From the NCBI GenBank assembly GCA_046593875.1, contig JBKJQQ010000168.1, forward strand, positions 1 through 24,759: 24,759 bases of DNA, in the 5' to 3' direction. Shown piece after piece: positions 7,359 to 14,593 of this stretch. The translations under genes were made by a program, and so were the position numbers. This DNA comes from SCTD01 sp046593875 (GTDB lineage Bacteria; Actinomycetota; Actinomycetes; Mycobacteriales; SCTD01). Numbering within the stretch: the first letter of the stretch is position 1; each line of letters begins with the position of its first letter. Under the pieces are notes generated by a model. That model made no database searches. It worked only from the letters and a program-made list of their open reading frames with translations, and had not been told where the DNA came from.

Positions 7359-7735
7359 CGGGGCTCGACCTGCGGGGCGGCAGCCTCGCCGATGCCGACC
7401 TGCTCGGCGTCGTGCGCCCGTCGGCTGACGCTCACGGCCTGCCCGTCGGCGTCGCTGGCGTGCAGCACCTCGAAGGCACTCGGCTCGTCGCGGCCCAGGC
7501 TCAGCAGGGGTGCCGCGTCGACCTTCACGTCGTACGACGACAGGCTGCGGCGGTAGGCGCCGACGCCGACCCACTCGGTCGTCAGCACCCACTGGCTCGG
7601 GTCGTCGGCGGCCCTGCCGATGCGACCGCGCAGGTAGCCGGGGCGCGCGGCGAAGGCGGCGAGGGCGGCCTGGGCGCGCGGCAGGAACGTCGCGGACTCG
7701 GCCTCGGGGACGTCGAACCGCGTCACGACCAGCAC
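7355..7735 (-). CDS. ABM-fold (antibiotic biosynthesis monooxygenase-like) protein
   Basis: This 126-residue protein resembles the dimeric alpha/beta ABM superfamily. It begins with VLVVTRFDVPE, then a helix (FLPRAQAALAAFAARPGYLRG) and the strand VLTTEWVGVGAYRRSL, the usual layout for these proteins. ABM proteins include quinol monooxygenases and heme-degrading enzymes, but no substrate can be assigned here. Residues about 105-126 form a polar tail. The start is GTG at 7735 because the family N-terminus begins there and TAGCCT lies 7 nt upstream. The downstream lipoprotein gene overlaps its stop. Confidence 0.75.
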   Translation of the reverse strand: MLVVTRFDVPEAESATFLPRAQAALAAFAARPGYLRGRIGRAADDPSQWVLTTEWVGVGAYRRSLSSYDVKVDAAPLLSLGRDEPSAFEVLHASDADGQAVSVSRRAHDAEQVGIGEAAAPQVEPR

Positions 7736-7742
7736 GGGTGCA

Positions 7743-7748
7743 AGGCTA
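7743..7748 (-). promoter_or_regulatory. Candidate -10 for the leaderless ABM-lipoprotein operon
   Basis: TAGCCT on the minus strand lies 7 nt before GTG 7735. On the plus strand the overlapping AAGGCT (7742-7747) lies 7 nt before GTG 7755 of the divergent gene, so the two promoters may share bases. Confidence 0.5.
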
Positions 7749-7754
7749 GGGCCC

Positions 7755-8114
7755 GTGCCGAAGTCCCGCTCCCGCCGCAAGCCCCCGCCCCGCCCGCGCC
7801 AGCGACGCGAGCCGCTCGTGAAGCAGCCCGCACCGGGGATGCGAGGCGAGGTCGAGCGGACCAGCGCCGGCGTGCTCGTGTGGCTGTCGGCCCGCCCGAC
7901 GTTCTTCGTGCCGCTGCTGTCCGCCGTGCTGCTGCTGGGCGGGCTGTTCGCGCCGCCCGGGCTAGGGGTGCCCCTGCTGCTGCTGCTGGCGGCGTTCGTG
8001 GGGTGGCTGACGTACCTGTCGTGGCCGGTCATCGTGGGTGTCCAGCGGCTGCTGCGGCTGTCGGTGATCGGGCTCGTGCTGGCGGCCGTGGCGGGCAAGC
8101 TCAGCGGGGGGTGA
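7755..8114 (+). CDS. Small basic membrane protein (DUF6703-like)
   Basis: This 119-residue protein has a strongly basic N-terminus (SRSRRKPPPRPRQRRE) followed by hydrophobic segments at about 48-67, 70-86 and 100-115, with WLTYLSWP near residues 84-91. The layout matches a small actinobacterial membrane family that I believe is labelled DUF6703; function is unknown. The start is GTG at 7755, 19 bp from the divergent ABM gene start, with a possible -10 AAGGCT at 7742-7747. The arginine-rich N-terminus should stay in the cytoplasm. Confidence 0.65.
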   Translation: MPKSRSRRKPPPRPRQRREPLVKQPAPGMRGEVERTSAGVLVWLSARPTFFVPLLSAVLLLGGLFAPPGLGVPLLLLLAAFVGWLTYLSWPVIVGVQRLLRLSVIGLVLAAVAGKLSGG

Positions 8115-8264
8115 CGGCGCGCGCTGTGGCTGGGCCGTCCTGGGCAGCGGCACAGAGCCCCTTCACGGCTGCTGGTGCCCGACCGGAGACACGAACGGGT
8201 GACACAGCCCCGAGGGACCTGCCCGAGACATCAGGGGACTGCCCCTCGACCTCCCGGAGATCCC
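8115..8264. other. Intergenic region upstream of the Ala-rich gene
   Basis: These 150 bp hold no ORF with coding signals. I see GGAG at 8256-8259 serving the next gene, but no clear TANNNT promoter, hairpin terminator or riboswitch that I can support. Confidence 0.5.
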
Positions 8265-9059
8265 GTGCGCCGCTCGCTGCTCGCCCTTGCTGTCGTCCCG
8301 GCTCTCCTGCTCGGCGCCGCCTCCCCGGCCCTCGCTCTGGAGGACCCGGTCGCCGTGCCGACGACGCAAGCCCCCGCCGACGGCACGCGCGCCGCTGCCG
8401 AGCAGGCCTTTGCCGAGTCGCAGGTCAAGGCCGCTGTGGCCGACGCCGCCGAAGCCGCGTCCGACGCCGCGAACGAGAAGGCCGGCCTCGCCCAGGCGAA
8501 GTCCGACGTCGCGAAGCAGGCCGCGGCCGCGAAGGCCGCCGCTGCCAAGGCCGCCGGTCAGGCCCGTGCGGCCGCCGCCAAGGCCGCGGCCGCCGCGAAG
8601 GCCGCCGCTGGCAAGGCGCGTACCGCCAAGGCCAAGCGCGCCGCCAACGACAAGGTCAAGGTCGCCAACGCCAAGCTGGCCGCCGCGCTCAAGAAGGAGA
8701 ACGCGGCCAAGGCGGCCGCGAGCTCGGCCGTCGTCGCCGCCCGCACCGCCGCAGCCGCTGCGACGTCCACCCTCGCCGCCGCGACCACGGCCTCCGCCCT
8801 CGCGGTCGAGGCCCGCCGCGCCGCCGACAACGCCGCCGAGGCATCCCTGGCTGCAGAGGAGACGGCCAACAGCGCCACGGCTGCTGCTGCCGAGGCCGCA
8901 ACCCCGGCAACCCCGGCCGTGCCGCAGGAGGCGCCGGCCGTCCCGGCCGAGCCTGCGCAGCCCGTCGACCTGAACAGCGACGCCCCGGCCGAGGCCCCGA
9001 TCACCGACAGTCCCGAGCTGGCCGGCCAGACCGACGAGCAGATCATGGCCGGGATCTAG
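8265..9059 (+). CDS. Secreted Ala/Lys-rich coiled-coil-like protein
   Basis: This 264-residue protein is of unknown function. Residues 1-24 are a signal peptide (VRRSLLALAVV, then SPALA before the cut). Residues about 45-215 are extremely alanine-rich with spaced Lys/Arg and acidic residues (AAKAAAAKAAGQARAAAAKA), predicted to form a long continuous helix similar in composition to TolA stalks or histone H1-like tails. Residues 216-235 are Pro/Ala-rich, and the C-terminus is acidic (SPELAGQTDEQIMAGI). There is no membrane anchor, lipobox or sorting signal. The start is GTG at 8265, with GGAG 5 nt upstream and the signal peptide directly after it; an upstream frame extension to 8175 has no coding character. 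A strong terminator follows the stop. Confidence 0.8.
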   Translation: MRRSLLALAVVPALLLGAASPALALEDPVAVPTTQAPADGTRAAAEQAFAESQVKAAVADAAEAASDAANEKAGLAQAKSDVAKQAAAAKAAAAKAAGQARAAAAKAAAAAKAAAGKARTAKAKRAANDKVKVANAKLAAALKKENAAKAAASSAVVAARTAAAAATSTLAAATTASALAVEARRAADNAAEASLAAEETANSATAAAAEAATPATPAVPQEAPAVPAEPAQPVDLNSDAPAEAPITDSPELAGQTDEQIMAGI

Positions 9060-9091
9060 ACGGGCTCCACCAGCTTCGGCACGGCCCCGCC
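9055..9091. repeat. Degenerate copy of the uppS 3' end
   Basis: This 37-nt stretch matches 10522-10558 at 32 positions, including an exact 17-nt run (TTCGGCACGGCCCCGCC). On the minus strand it reads GGAVPKLVEPV-stop, against GGAVPNPVEPS-stop in uppS. Its TAG overlaps the Ala-rich gene stop just as the uppS TAG overlaps the protease stop. Confidence 0.8.
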
Positions 9092-9111
9092 CTCGCAAGA
9101 GGGCGGGGCCG
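9082..9111 (+). terminator. Strong GC hairpin with GCAA tetraloop
   Basis: A perfect 13-bp stem (9082-9094 with 9099-9111) closes a GNRA-type GCAA loop 23 bp after the Ala-rich gene stop. No T-tract follows, as is common for actinobacterial terminators. Confidence 0.8.
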
Positions 9112-9131
9112 CCGCGCGTCAACGGTCTTGA

Positions 9132-9151
9132 CGAGGGGAGGTCTCTCCTCG
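9132..9151 (+). other. Small inverted repeat upstream of the subtilisin gene
   Basis: CGAGGGGAG and CTCTCCTCG are separated by GT and pair with one G-U wobble. It lies 25 bp before the ATG and could be an operator or a 5'-leader hairpin. TTGACG at 9128-9133 overlaps its left edge and might be a -35 box. Confidence 0.4.
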
Positions 9152-9176
9152 ACAACCACCCTGCCCCGGAGCCGTC

Positions 9177-10526
9177 ATGCGCCGCCTGGTCCTACCCGTC
9201 GTGGCTTCCGCTGCGCTGCTGTCCGCCTGCGCGTCGGCACCGACCGCCGGGCCGACCGCCGGGCCGCTCGGGCAGCGGCAGGAGCAGCGGCAGGAGCAGG
9301 AGCAGGAGCAGCCGACCGTCGCGCCCCCCTCTTCCGAGGTCGCGGTGGACTCGACGCCTCCGGCCGCGGTCGCGCCGACGCCGGACGCGCCCGTCACCAA
9401 CGCCCTCCCGACCGCTCCGGCTCCGGCCCCGCGGCCCACGCCGGCGGCGCTCTCGACCGCGCCCGGGATCGCCGGCCCCACGGCCACTTCCACCGGCGGC
9501 CCGGAGACCTTCCTGGTCGTCCTGCGCGACGGGGCCGACCCGGCCGCCGTCCGCTCGGAGCTCGGCACCGAGCCGGAGCGCACCTACACGTCGGCGCTGC
9601 GCGGCTTCGCCGTAGGCCTGGACGCGGCTGGCGTCGAGCGGCTGCGTCGCCACCCGCAGGTCGCCCTCGTCGAGCCCGACCAGGTCGTCCGCACGGCAGC
9701 GGTCCAGGTCACCGAAGGAGGCTCGTACGGCCTCGACCGGCTCGACCAGCGCCGCCTTCCGCTGGACGGACGCTACGGCTACTCCCGCACCGGGCGCGGG
9801 GTCACGGCGTACGTCATCGACACGGGCATCGCCGGGCACCGCGACTTCGGCACACGCGCCGCGAACGTCTTCGACGCCTACGGCCAGCGCGGTACCGACT
9901 GCCACGGCCACGGCACGCACGTGGCCGGCACCGTCGGCTCGGCGACGTACGGGGTGGCCAAGGAGGTCGCGCTGCGCGGCGTGCGCGTCCTGAACTGCGA
10001 CGGCTCCGGCCGGACCTCCGCCGTCATCGCCGGCATCGACCACGTCGCCGCGACCCGGCAGCTGCCCGCGGTCGCCACCCTCAGCCTGGGTGGCGTCCTG
10101 TCCCCGGCCCTCGACGCTGCCGTGAGCGGGCTGGTCGACCGCGGTGTCGCGGTCGCCGTCGCGGCCGGCAACGAGAGCCTGGACGCGTGCCTGGTCTCCC
10201 CCGCGAGGGCCCGTGGCGTCGTCACCGTCGCAGCCAGCGATGCCCGCGACGTGCACGCCTTCTTCTCCAACCACGGCGCCTGCGTCGAGCTCTACGCCCC
10301 CGGTGTCGACATCCGTTCGACGTCGCTCCGCGGCGGCACCGCAGTGCTGTCGGGCACGTCGATGGCGACGCCCCACGTCGCCGGTGTCCTCGCGCTGCGC
10401 CTGCAGGGTGGCACCACCACCGGCGCCCAGGCCGTCTCCGGGCTGCTCTCCTCGGCGACGACGGGTCAGGTACGGCTGCGGCCGCTGACGACCCCGGACC
10501 GCCTGCTCTACAAGGGCGGGCTCTAG
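9177..10526 (+). CDS. Subtilisin-like serine protease, lipid-anchored (S8 family)
   Basis: This is a 449-residue predicted extracellular protease of the proteinase K-like S8 branch. A lipoprotein signal peptide ends LLSAC, with C18 as the lipidation site. Residues 19-108 are a low-complexity Gln/Glu then Pro/Ala/Thr-rich linker. Residues about 110-172 resemble an inhibitor I9 propeptide (ETFLVVLRDGAD through VALVEPDQ). The catalytic domain has D215 (YVIDTGI), H248 (CHGHGTHVAG), oxyanion N332 (AAGNES) and S395 (SGTSMATPHVAG), so the triad is complete. The ATG at 9177 has GGAG 5 nt upstream. Its TAG overlaps the convergent uppS stop. Combining an N-terminal lipid anchor with a cleavable propeptide is unusual, because self-processing would release the mature enzyme from its anchor. 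Confidence 0.93.
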   Translation: MRRLVLPVVASAALLSACASAPTAGPTAGPLGQRQEQRQEQEQEQPTVAPPSSEVAVDSTPPAAVAPTPDAPVTNALPTAPAPAPRPTPAALSTAPGIAGPTATSTGGPETFLVVLRDGADPAAVRSELGTEPERTYTSALRGFAVGLDAAGVERLRRHPQVALVEPDQVVRTAAVQVTEGGSYGLDRLDQRRLPLDGRYGYSRTGRGVTAYVIDTGIAGHRDFGTRAANVFDAYGQRGTDCHGHGTHVAGTVGSATYGVAKEVALRGVRVLNCDGSGRTSAVIAGIDHVAATRQLPAVATLSLGGVLSPALDAAVSGLVDRGVAVAVAAGNESLDACLVSPARARGVVTVAASDARDVHAFFSNHGACVELYAPGVDIRSTSLRGGTAVLSGTSMATPHVAGVLALRLQGGTTTGAQAVSGLLSSATTGQVRLRPLTTPDRLLYKGGL

Positions 10527-10558
10527 GAGGGCTCGACCGGGTTCGGCACGGCCCCGCC
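10522..10558. repeat. uppS 3'-end copy that is still part of uppS
   Basis: This is the intact partner of the 37-nt repeat at 9055-9091 and encodes the last 11 residues and stop codon of uppS on the minus strand. Confidence 0.8.
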
Positions 10559-11299
10559 GTACCTGCGGTCGCGCGAGGCGTAGATCTCGACGGCGTGCCA
10601 CAGGTGTCGCCGGTCGACGTCCGGCCAGAGCGTGTCCAGGAAGACCATCTCGGCGTAGGCGGACTGCCAGAGCAGGAAGTTCGAGGTGCGCTGCTCCCCC
10701 GAGGTCCGCAGGAACAGGTCGACGTCGGGCATGTCCGGCTCGTCGAGGTAGCGGGCCAGCACCTTCTCGTCGACCTTGTCGGGCTTGACCCGCCCAGCCG
10801 CGACGTCGTGGGCGAGAAGCTTTGCCGCGTCGGCGATCTCGGCCCGACCGCCGTAGTTGACGCACATCGTCAGCGTGCAGACGTCGTTGCCCCGCGTCAG
10901 CTCCTCGGCCTCCTCGAGCTCCTTCACCACCGAGCGCCACAGCTTGGGGCGGCGGCCCGCCCAGCGCACCCGCACGCCGAGCTCGTGCATCTCGTCGCGC
11001 CGCCGGCGGATGACGTCGCGGTTGAAGCCCATGAGGAAGCGGACCTCGTCCGGAGACCGCTTCCAGTTCTCGGTCGAGAAGGCGTAGGCGGACACCCACG
11101 TCACGCCCATCTCGATAGCGCCCTCGACGACGTCGAACAGCGAGGACTCACCCGCCTCATGACCCGCGGTGCGCGGCAGTCCGCGGTCCTTGGCCCAGCG
11201 CCCGTTGCCGTCCATGACGATCGCGACGTGCCGCGGCACCAGCTCCTTGGGCAGCTGCGGAGGCCGTACGCCCGACGGGTGCGGGGTCGGGGCCCTCAC
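10523..11299 (-). CDS. uppS: cis-Prenyl (polyprenyl) diphosphate synthase
   Basis: It adds isopentenyl diphosphate in cis configuration to make the lipid carrier for cell-wall synthesis, acting at the membrane surface. The 258-residue length is normal. The diphosphate-binding Asp is D30 in VMDGNGRW, followed by the conserved GHEAG, AFSTENWKRS and the C-terminal RTSGEQRTSNFLLWQ region. The start is GTG at 11299, whose GTGA overlaps the recO stop by 4 nt. An upstream frame extension lies inside recO and is rejected. The product chain length cannot be told from sequence alone; actinobacterial homologues often make decaprenyl diphosphate. Confidence 0.95.
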   Translation of the reverse strand: MRAPTPHPSGVRPPQLPKELVPRHVAIVMDGNGRWAKDRGLPRTAGHEAGESSLFDVVEGAIEMGVTWVSAYAFSTENWKRSPDEVRFLMGFNRDVIRRRRDEMHELGVRVRWAGRRPKLWRSVVKELEEAEELTRGNDVCTLTMCVNYGGRAEIADAAKLLAHDVAAGRVKPDKVDEKVLARYLDEPDMPDVDLFLRTSGEQRTSNFLLWQSAYAEMVFLDTLWPDVDRRHLWHAVEIYASRDRRYGGAVPNPVEPS

Positions 11300-12024
11300 G
11301 AGCTGCGCTCCACCAGGGGCAGGCTGCGCAACCCGCGCTCGAGGTGCCACTGCAGGTGCGCGGCGACCAGGCCACTGGCCTCGTTGCGCGTGCGCGCGTC
11401 CGCGGTCTCCGCGGCGTCCCAGTCGCCGGCCAGCAGGTCGACCATCAGCGTGAGCGCGGCGGGGGCTGGAGACGCCGCGGCCGACGGCCGGCACGCCGGG
11501 CAGACGCTGCCGCCGGCGGGGACCGAGAAGGCGCGGTGCGGACCCGGCGCCGTGCAGCGCGCGCAGTCCGACAGCGCCGGCGCGTAGCCGGCCACCGACA
11601 TGGCCCGCAGCAGGAAGGCGTCCAACACCAGCGACGGGTCGCGCAGGGACAGCGCCCGCAGCGCTCCGACCACGAGCAGGAACAGCCGCAGCGACGGCTC
11701 GCGCTCCTCCGCGGTCAGCCGCTCGGCGGTCTCGAGCACGGCGGTGCCCGCCGTGTAGCGGCCGTAGTCACCGACGAGCTGTGCGCCGTAGGAAGTGAGG
11801 CTGTCGGCCTGCACGACGATGTCGAGGTTGCGCCCGGCGAACAGCTGCAGGTCCACGTGGCTGAACGGCTCGACTGACGCCCCGAACTTCGAGCGCGTCC
11901 GCCGCACGCCCTTGGCCACCGCGCGCACGCGACCATGGCGACGGGTCAGGACCGTGATGATGCGGTCGGCCTCGCCGAGCTTCTGCACCCGCAGGACGAC
12001 ACCCTCGTCCCGGTAGAGGCTCAC
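11296..12024 (-). CDS. recO: DNA repair protein RecO
   Basis: RecO anneals single strands and helps load RecA in the RecFOR repair pathway. The 242-residue protein has an N-terminal OB fold (SLYRDEGVVLRVQKLGEAD, 2-20, then AKGVRRTRSKFG), a helical core, and a zinc-binding segment with C154/C157 (DCARC) and C175/C178 (VCPAC). The C-terminal region includes HLQWHLERGLRSL. The start is GTG at 12024, with TAGCGT 7 nt upstream, suggesting a leaderless mRNA. It leads the recO-uppS operon and is divergent from the EAL gene. Confidence 0.94.
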   Translation of the reverse strand: MSLYRDEGVVLRVQKLGEADRIITVLTRRHGRVRAVAKGVRRTRSKFGASVEPFSHVDLQLFAGRNLDIVVQADSLTSYGAQLVGDYGRYTAGTAVLETAERLTAEEREPSLRLFLLVVGALRALSLRDPSLVLDAFLLRAMSVAGYAPALSDCARCTAPGPHRAFSVPAGGSVCPACRPSAAASPAPAALTLMVDLLAGDWDAAETADARTRNEASGLVAAHLQWHLERGLRSLPLVERSS

Positions 12025-12031
12025 GCGGTCC

Positions 12032-12037
12032 ACGCTA
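12032..12037 (-). promoter_or_regulatory. Candidate -10 of a leaderless recO promoter
   Basis: TAGCGT on the minus strand ends 7 nt before GTG 12024. The sequence GACTAGCGTG is shared with the upp promoter. Confidence 0.55.
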
Positions 12038-12090
12038 GTCCGGTGGTTCGGCCAGATCCGGCCGCCGTGCCGTGGCAGGCTGCGCGCGTC

Positions 12091-13689
12091 GTGACCACCT
12101 CCTTCGCTGAGCGCCGGACCGGCTGGGCGCTGCCCCCGCAGCCACCCGAGAACTGGGTCGGCAACCGCTGGAGCATCGCCCTGGTCGGCGCACTCGTCAC
12201 CGCCGCCGGCGTCCCGCTGCTGCGGCTGTTCGGCGACCGGAGCATGGAGGCCCTGCAGCTCGCCGGACTGCACGCCACGGCCGCCTGCGCCACCCTCGTC
12301 ACGGCGTACGTCCTGCTCATCCAGGAGTCGGTGACCGGTGACGCGCGGCTGCGCTGGATGGCCGCCGGCTACGCCGCGGTGTGGCCGCTCGTGCTGCTCC
12401 GGTCCGCCGAGCTCGACGGCAGCCATGCCGTGCGAGAGCCGGACCGCGGCGCCGCGCTCGGCCTGCTGGTCATCCTCGCGGTGCCCGTGTTCGCCCTCAC
12501 CGCAGACGATGCACGACGGCGTGGGACGGCGTTCCTGCTGCCGCTCGTCGCCCTGGCGGCCACCACGATCGCCGTCGTCGTCCTGCCCGACCTGCCGGCG
12601 TTGGTCAGCGACGACCAGGACGCCACAGGAGCGCTGCGTGCTGCGGCCCTCGCCCTCGGCCTGCTGGCCGTCCTGGCGGCCCTCTACTGGCATCGCCTCA
12701 GCCGCGACCGCAGCGGGAGCACCTGGCTGTGGGTCACCTTCGGCCTGGCGCTCACCGGGTCGGGCGCGCTGGAGCTGGCGCTCAGCGAGCGCCTCTTCGA
12801 CGACAGCTGGTGGATCGGGCAGTGGCTGCTGGCCCTCGGCCTGGTCCTGCCGGCCGCGGGCCTGTCGCTCATCAGCGCTGCGGGCTACCGCCGGCAGAGC
12901 CGCCGCTGGCGCCAGCTCGTCGACGAGGTCGCCGACCTGCGGGCTGCCTCACCACTGCTGCCCGGCCTGTCCGTGAGCCCCGAGGACGACGAGGGCCTGC
13001 CGTCCGAGCGCGACGTCCGCACCCTCATCGGCGCCGACCTGGTCAAGGTCGCGCTGCAGCCGGTCGTCGCGCTCGACGACGCGACGGTCGTCGGCTTCGA
13101 GGCGCTGTCCCGCTTCGGCGGACGCGTGCCGACCGACCGGTGGTTCCGGGCCGCCAGCCGCTACGGCCTGGGTGGCGAGCTGGAGCGCCTGACCCTCCGC
13201 AACGCCCTCGCGCTGCTGCCCGACCTGCAGGCCGACGCGTTCCTCGCCGTCAACGTCTCGCCCGCCGCTCTGGAGGACGAGCAGGTCCTCGCGCTGCTGC
13301 ACGCCAGCGACCTGACCCGCATCGTCGTCGAGGTCACCGAGCACGAAGCCGTCGGCGACTACCTGGAGATCCGCATCGTCCTGCGGCGGCTGCGAGGCGC
13401 TGGAGCGCGCATCGCCGTCGACGACATGGGCGCCGGCTTCGCCAGCCTGCGGCACGTCCTCATGCTGCAGCCGGACGTGGTCAAGCTCGACACCAGCCTC
13501 TCCCGGGCCGTGCACTACGACGAGCGCCAGCGCAAGCTCGTGACCGCCCTGCTGACCTTCGCCCGCGAGGTCGGCAGCGTCGTCCTCGCCGAGGGCATCG
13601 AGACCGAGGAGCAGCTCGACGCGCTGCGCGAGCTCGGCGTACCGCTCGGCCAGGGCTGGCACCTCGGCGTGCCGACCATCGTCACCTGA
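12091..13689 (+). CDS. Polytopic membrane EAL-domain protein (likely c-di-GMP phosphodiesterase)
   Basis: This is a 532-residue protein. Residues about 25-265 contain seven or eight hydrophobic segments, a putative membrane sensor. A short linker leads to an EAL domain at about 308-530. Residues expected for c-di-GMP hydrolysis are present: E337 (EALSRF), N388 (NVSP), E417 (EVTE), D444/D445 (DDMGAGF), K465 (VKLD), E501/E504 (AEGIETEEQ) and Q521 (LGQGW). No GGDEF domain is present. The start is GTG at 12091, the first start codon clear of recO and its promoter; no strong ribosome binding site is visible. It sits between recO and era on the opposite strand and ends 7 bp from the era stop, so it looks inserted into a conserved housekeeping block. 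Confidence 0.9.
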   Translation: MTTSFAERRTGWALPPQPPENWVGNRWSIALVGALVTAAGVPLLRLFGDRSMEALQLAGLHATAACATLVTAYVLLIQESVTGDARLRWMAAGYAAVWPLVLLRSAELDGSHAVREPDRGAALGLLVILAVPVFALTADDARRRGTAFLLPLVALAATTIAVVVLPDLPALVSDDQDATGALRAAALALGLLAVLAALYWHRLSRDRSGSTWLWVTFGLALTGSGALELALSERLFDDSWWIGQWLLALGLVLPAAGLSLISAAGYRRQSRRWRQLVDEVADLRAASPLLPGLSVSPEDDEGLPSERDVRTLIGADLVKVALQPVVALDDATVVGFEALSRFGGRVPTDRWFRAASRYGLGGELERLTLRNALALLPDLQADAFLAVNVSPAALEDEQVLALLHASDLTRIVVEVTEHEAVGDYLEIRIVLRRLRGAGARIAVDDMGAGFASLRHVLMLQPDVVKLDTSLSRAVHYDERQRKLVTALLTFAREVGSVVLAEGIETEEQLDALRELGVPLGQGWHLGVPTIVT

Positions 13690-13696
13690 GCGGGCG

Positions 13697-14593
13697 CTAG
13701 AACCCCAGCTTCTTCAGCTGCTTCGGGTCCTTCTGCCAGTCCTTGCTGACGGTGACGTGCAGGTTCAGGAAGACCCGCATGCCGAGCAGCGCCTCGATCT
13801 GGTGCCTCGCCGTGGTGCCGACGCCCTTGAGGCGCGCGCCCCCGGTCCCGAGGATGATCGCCTTCTGGCTGTCGCGCTCGACGTGCACCGTGGCGTAGAC
13901 GTCGAGCAGCGGCTTGTCCTCCGGACGGTCCTCGCGCAGCTCCATCTCCTCGACCGTGACGGCGAGCGAGTGCGGCAGCTCGTCACGCACGCCCTCCAGG
14001 GCCGCCTCGCGGATGAGCTCGCCGATCATCACCTGCTCGGGCTCGTCGGTCAGCTCGCCGTCCGGGAACAGCGCCGGCCCCTCCGGCATGCGACCGACCA
14101 GCAGGTCGGCGAGCAGGCCGACCTGGAAGTCCGACACCGCGCTGGTGGGCACGATCTCGGCCCAGTCGGCCATCTGCGAGACGGCCAGCAGCTGCTCGCC
14201 CACCTGGTGCTTGCTGACCTTGTCGGTCTTCGTGACGACCGCGATGATCGGCGTCTTCACCTGGGCCAGCTCGGCCGCGATGAAGCGGTCGCCGGGGCCG
14301 ATCTTGTCGTCCGCGGTGACGCAGAAGCAGATGACGTCGACGCTGGCGTAGGTCTCGCGCACGATGTCGTTGAGCCGCTTGCCGAGCAGCGTGCGCGGCT
14401 TGTGCAGGCCGGGGGTGTCCACGACGACCAGCTGCGCGTCCGGCCGGTGCACGATGCCGCGTACCGCGTGCCGGGTCGTCTGCGGGCGGCTGCTCGTGAT
14501 GGCGATCTTCTGACCGATGAGCGCGTTGGTCAGCGTCGACTTCCCGGCGTTGGGACGTCCGACGAAGCAGGCGAAGCCGGAGCGGAAGCTCAT
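13697..14593 (-). CDS. era: GTPase Era
   Basis: Era binds 16S rRNA and aids 30S subunit maturation. The 298-residue protein has G1 GRPNAGKS (12-19), G3 DTPG (59-62), G4 TKTD (121-124) and a C-terminal KH domain with GTGGARLKGVGTTARHQIE and the ending KDPKQLKKLGF. The ATG at 14593 overlaps the stop of the upstream cytidine-deaminase-like gene (ATGA). It is the last gene of the CorC-Cdd-Era unit, and its stop is 7 bp from the convergent EAL gene. Confidence 0.97.
   Translation of the reverse strand: MSFRSGFACFVGRPNAGKSTLTNALIGQKIAITSSRPQTTRHAVRGIVHRPDAQLVVVDTPGLHKPRTLLGKRLNDIVRETYASVDVICFCVTADDKIGPGDRFIAAELAQVKTPIIAVVTKTDKVSKHQVGEQLLAVSQMADWAEIVPTSAVSDFQVGLLADLLVGRMPEGPALFPDGELTDEPEQVMIGELIREAALEGVRDELPHSLAVTVEEMELREDRPEDKPLLDVYATVHVERDSQKAIILGTGGARLKGVGTTARHQIEALLGMRVFLNLHVTVSKDWQKDPKQLKKLGF

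Noticed and set aside
8175..8264. Possible riboswitch (c-di-AMP type) before the Ala-rich gene
   Set aside because: A stretch around AACGGGTGACA drew attention, but I could not build the required helices or match the conserved core.
9283..9312. Short CAG/GAG repeat tract in the protease gene
   Set aside because: It is a coding low-complexity Gln/Glu stretch in frame within the linker, not a separate repeat element.
7118..11587. Very long plus-strand open frame of about 1489 codons
   Set aside because: It runs across several well-supported genes on both strands in a shadow frame and encodes an Arg/Gly/Pro-rich string with no domains, typical of stop-poor frames at high GC.
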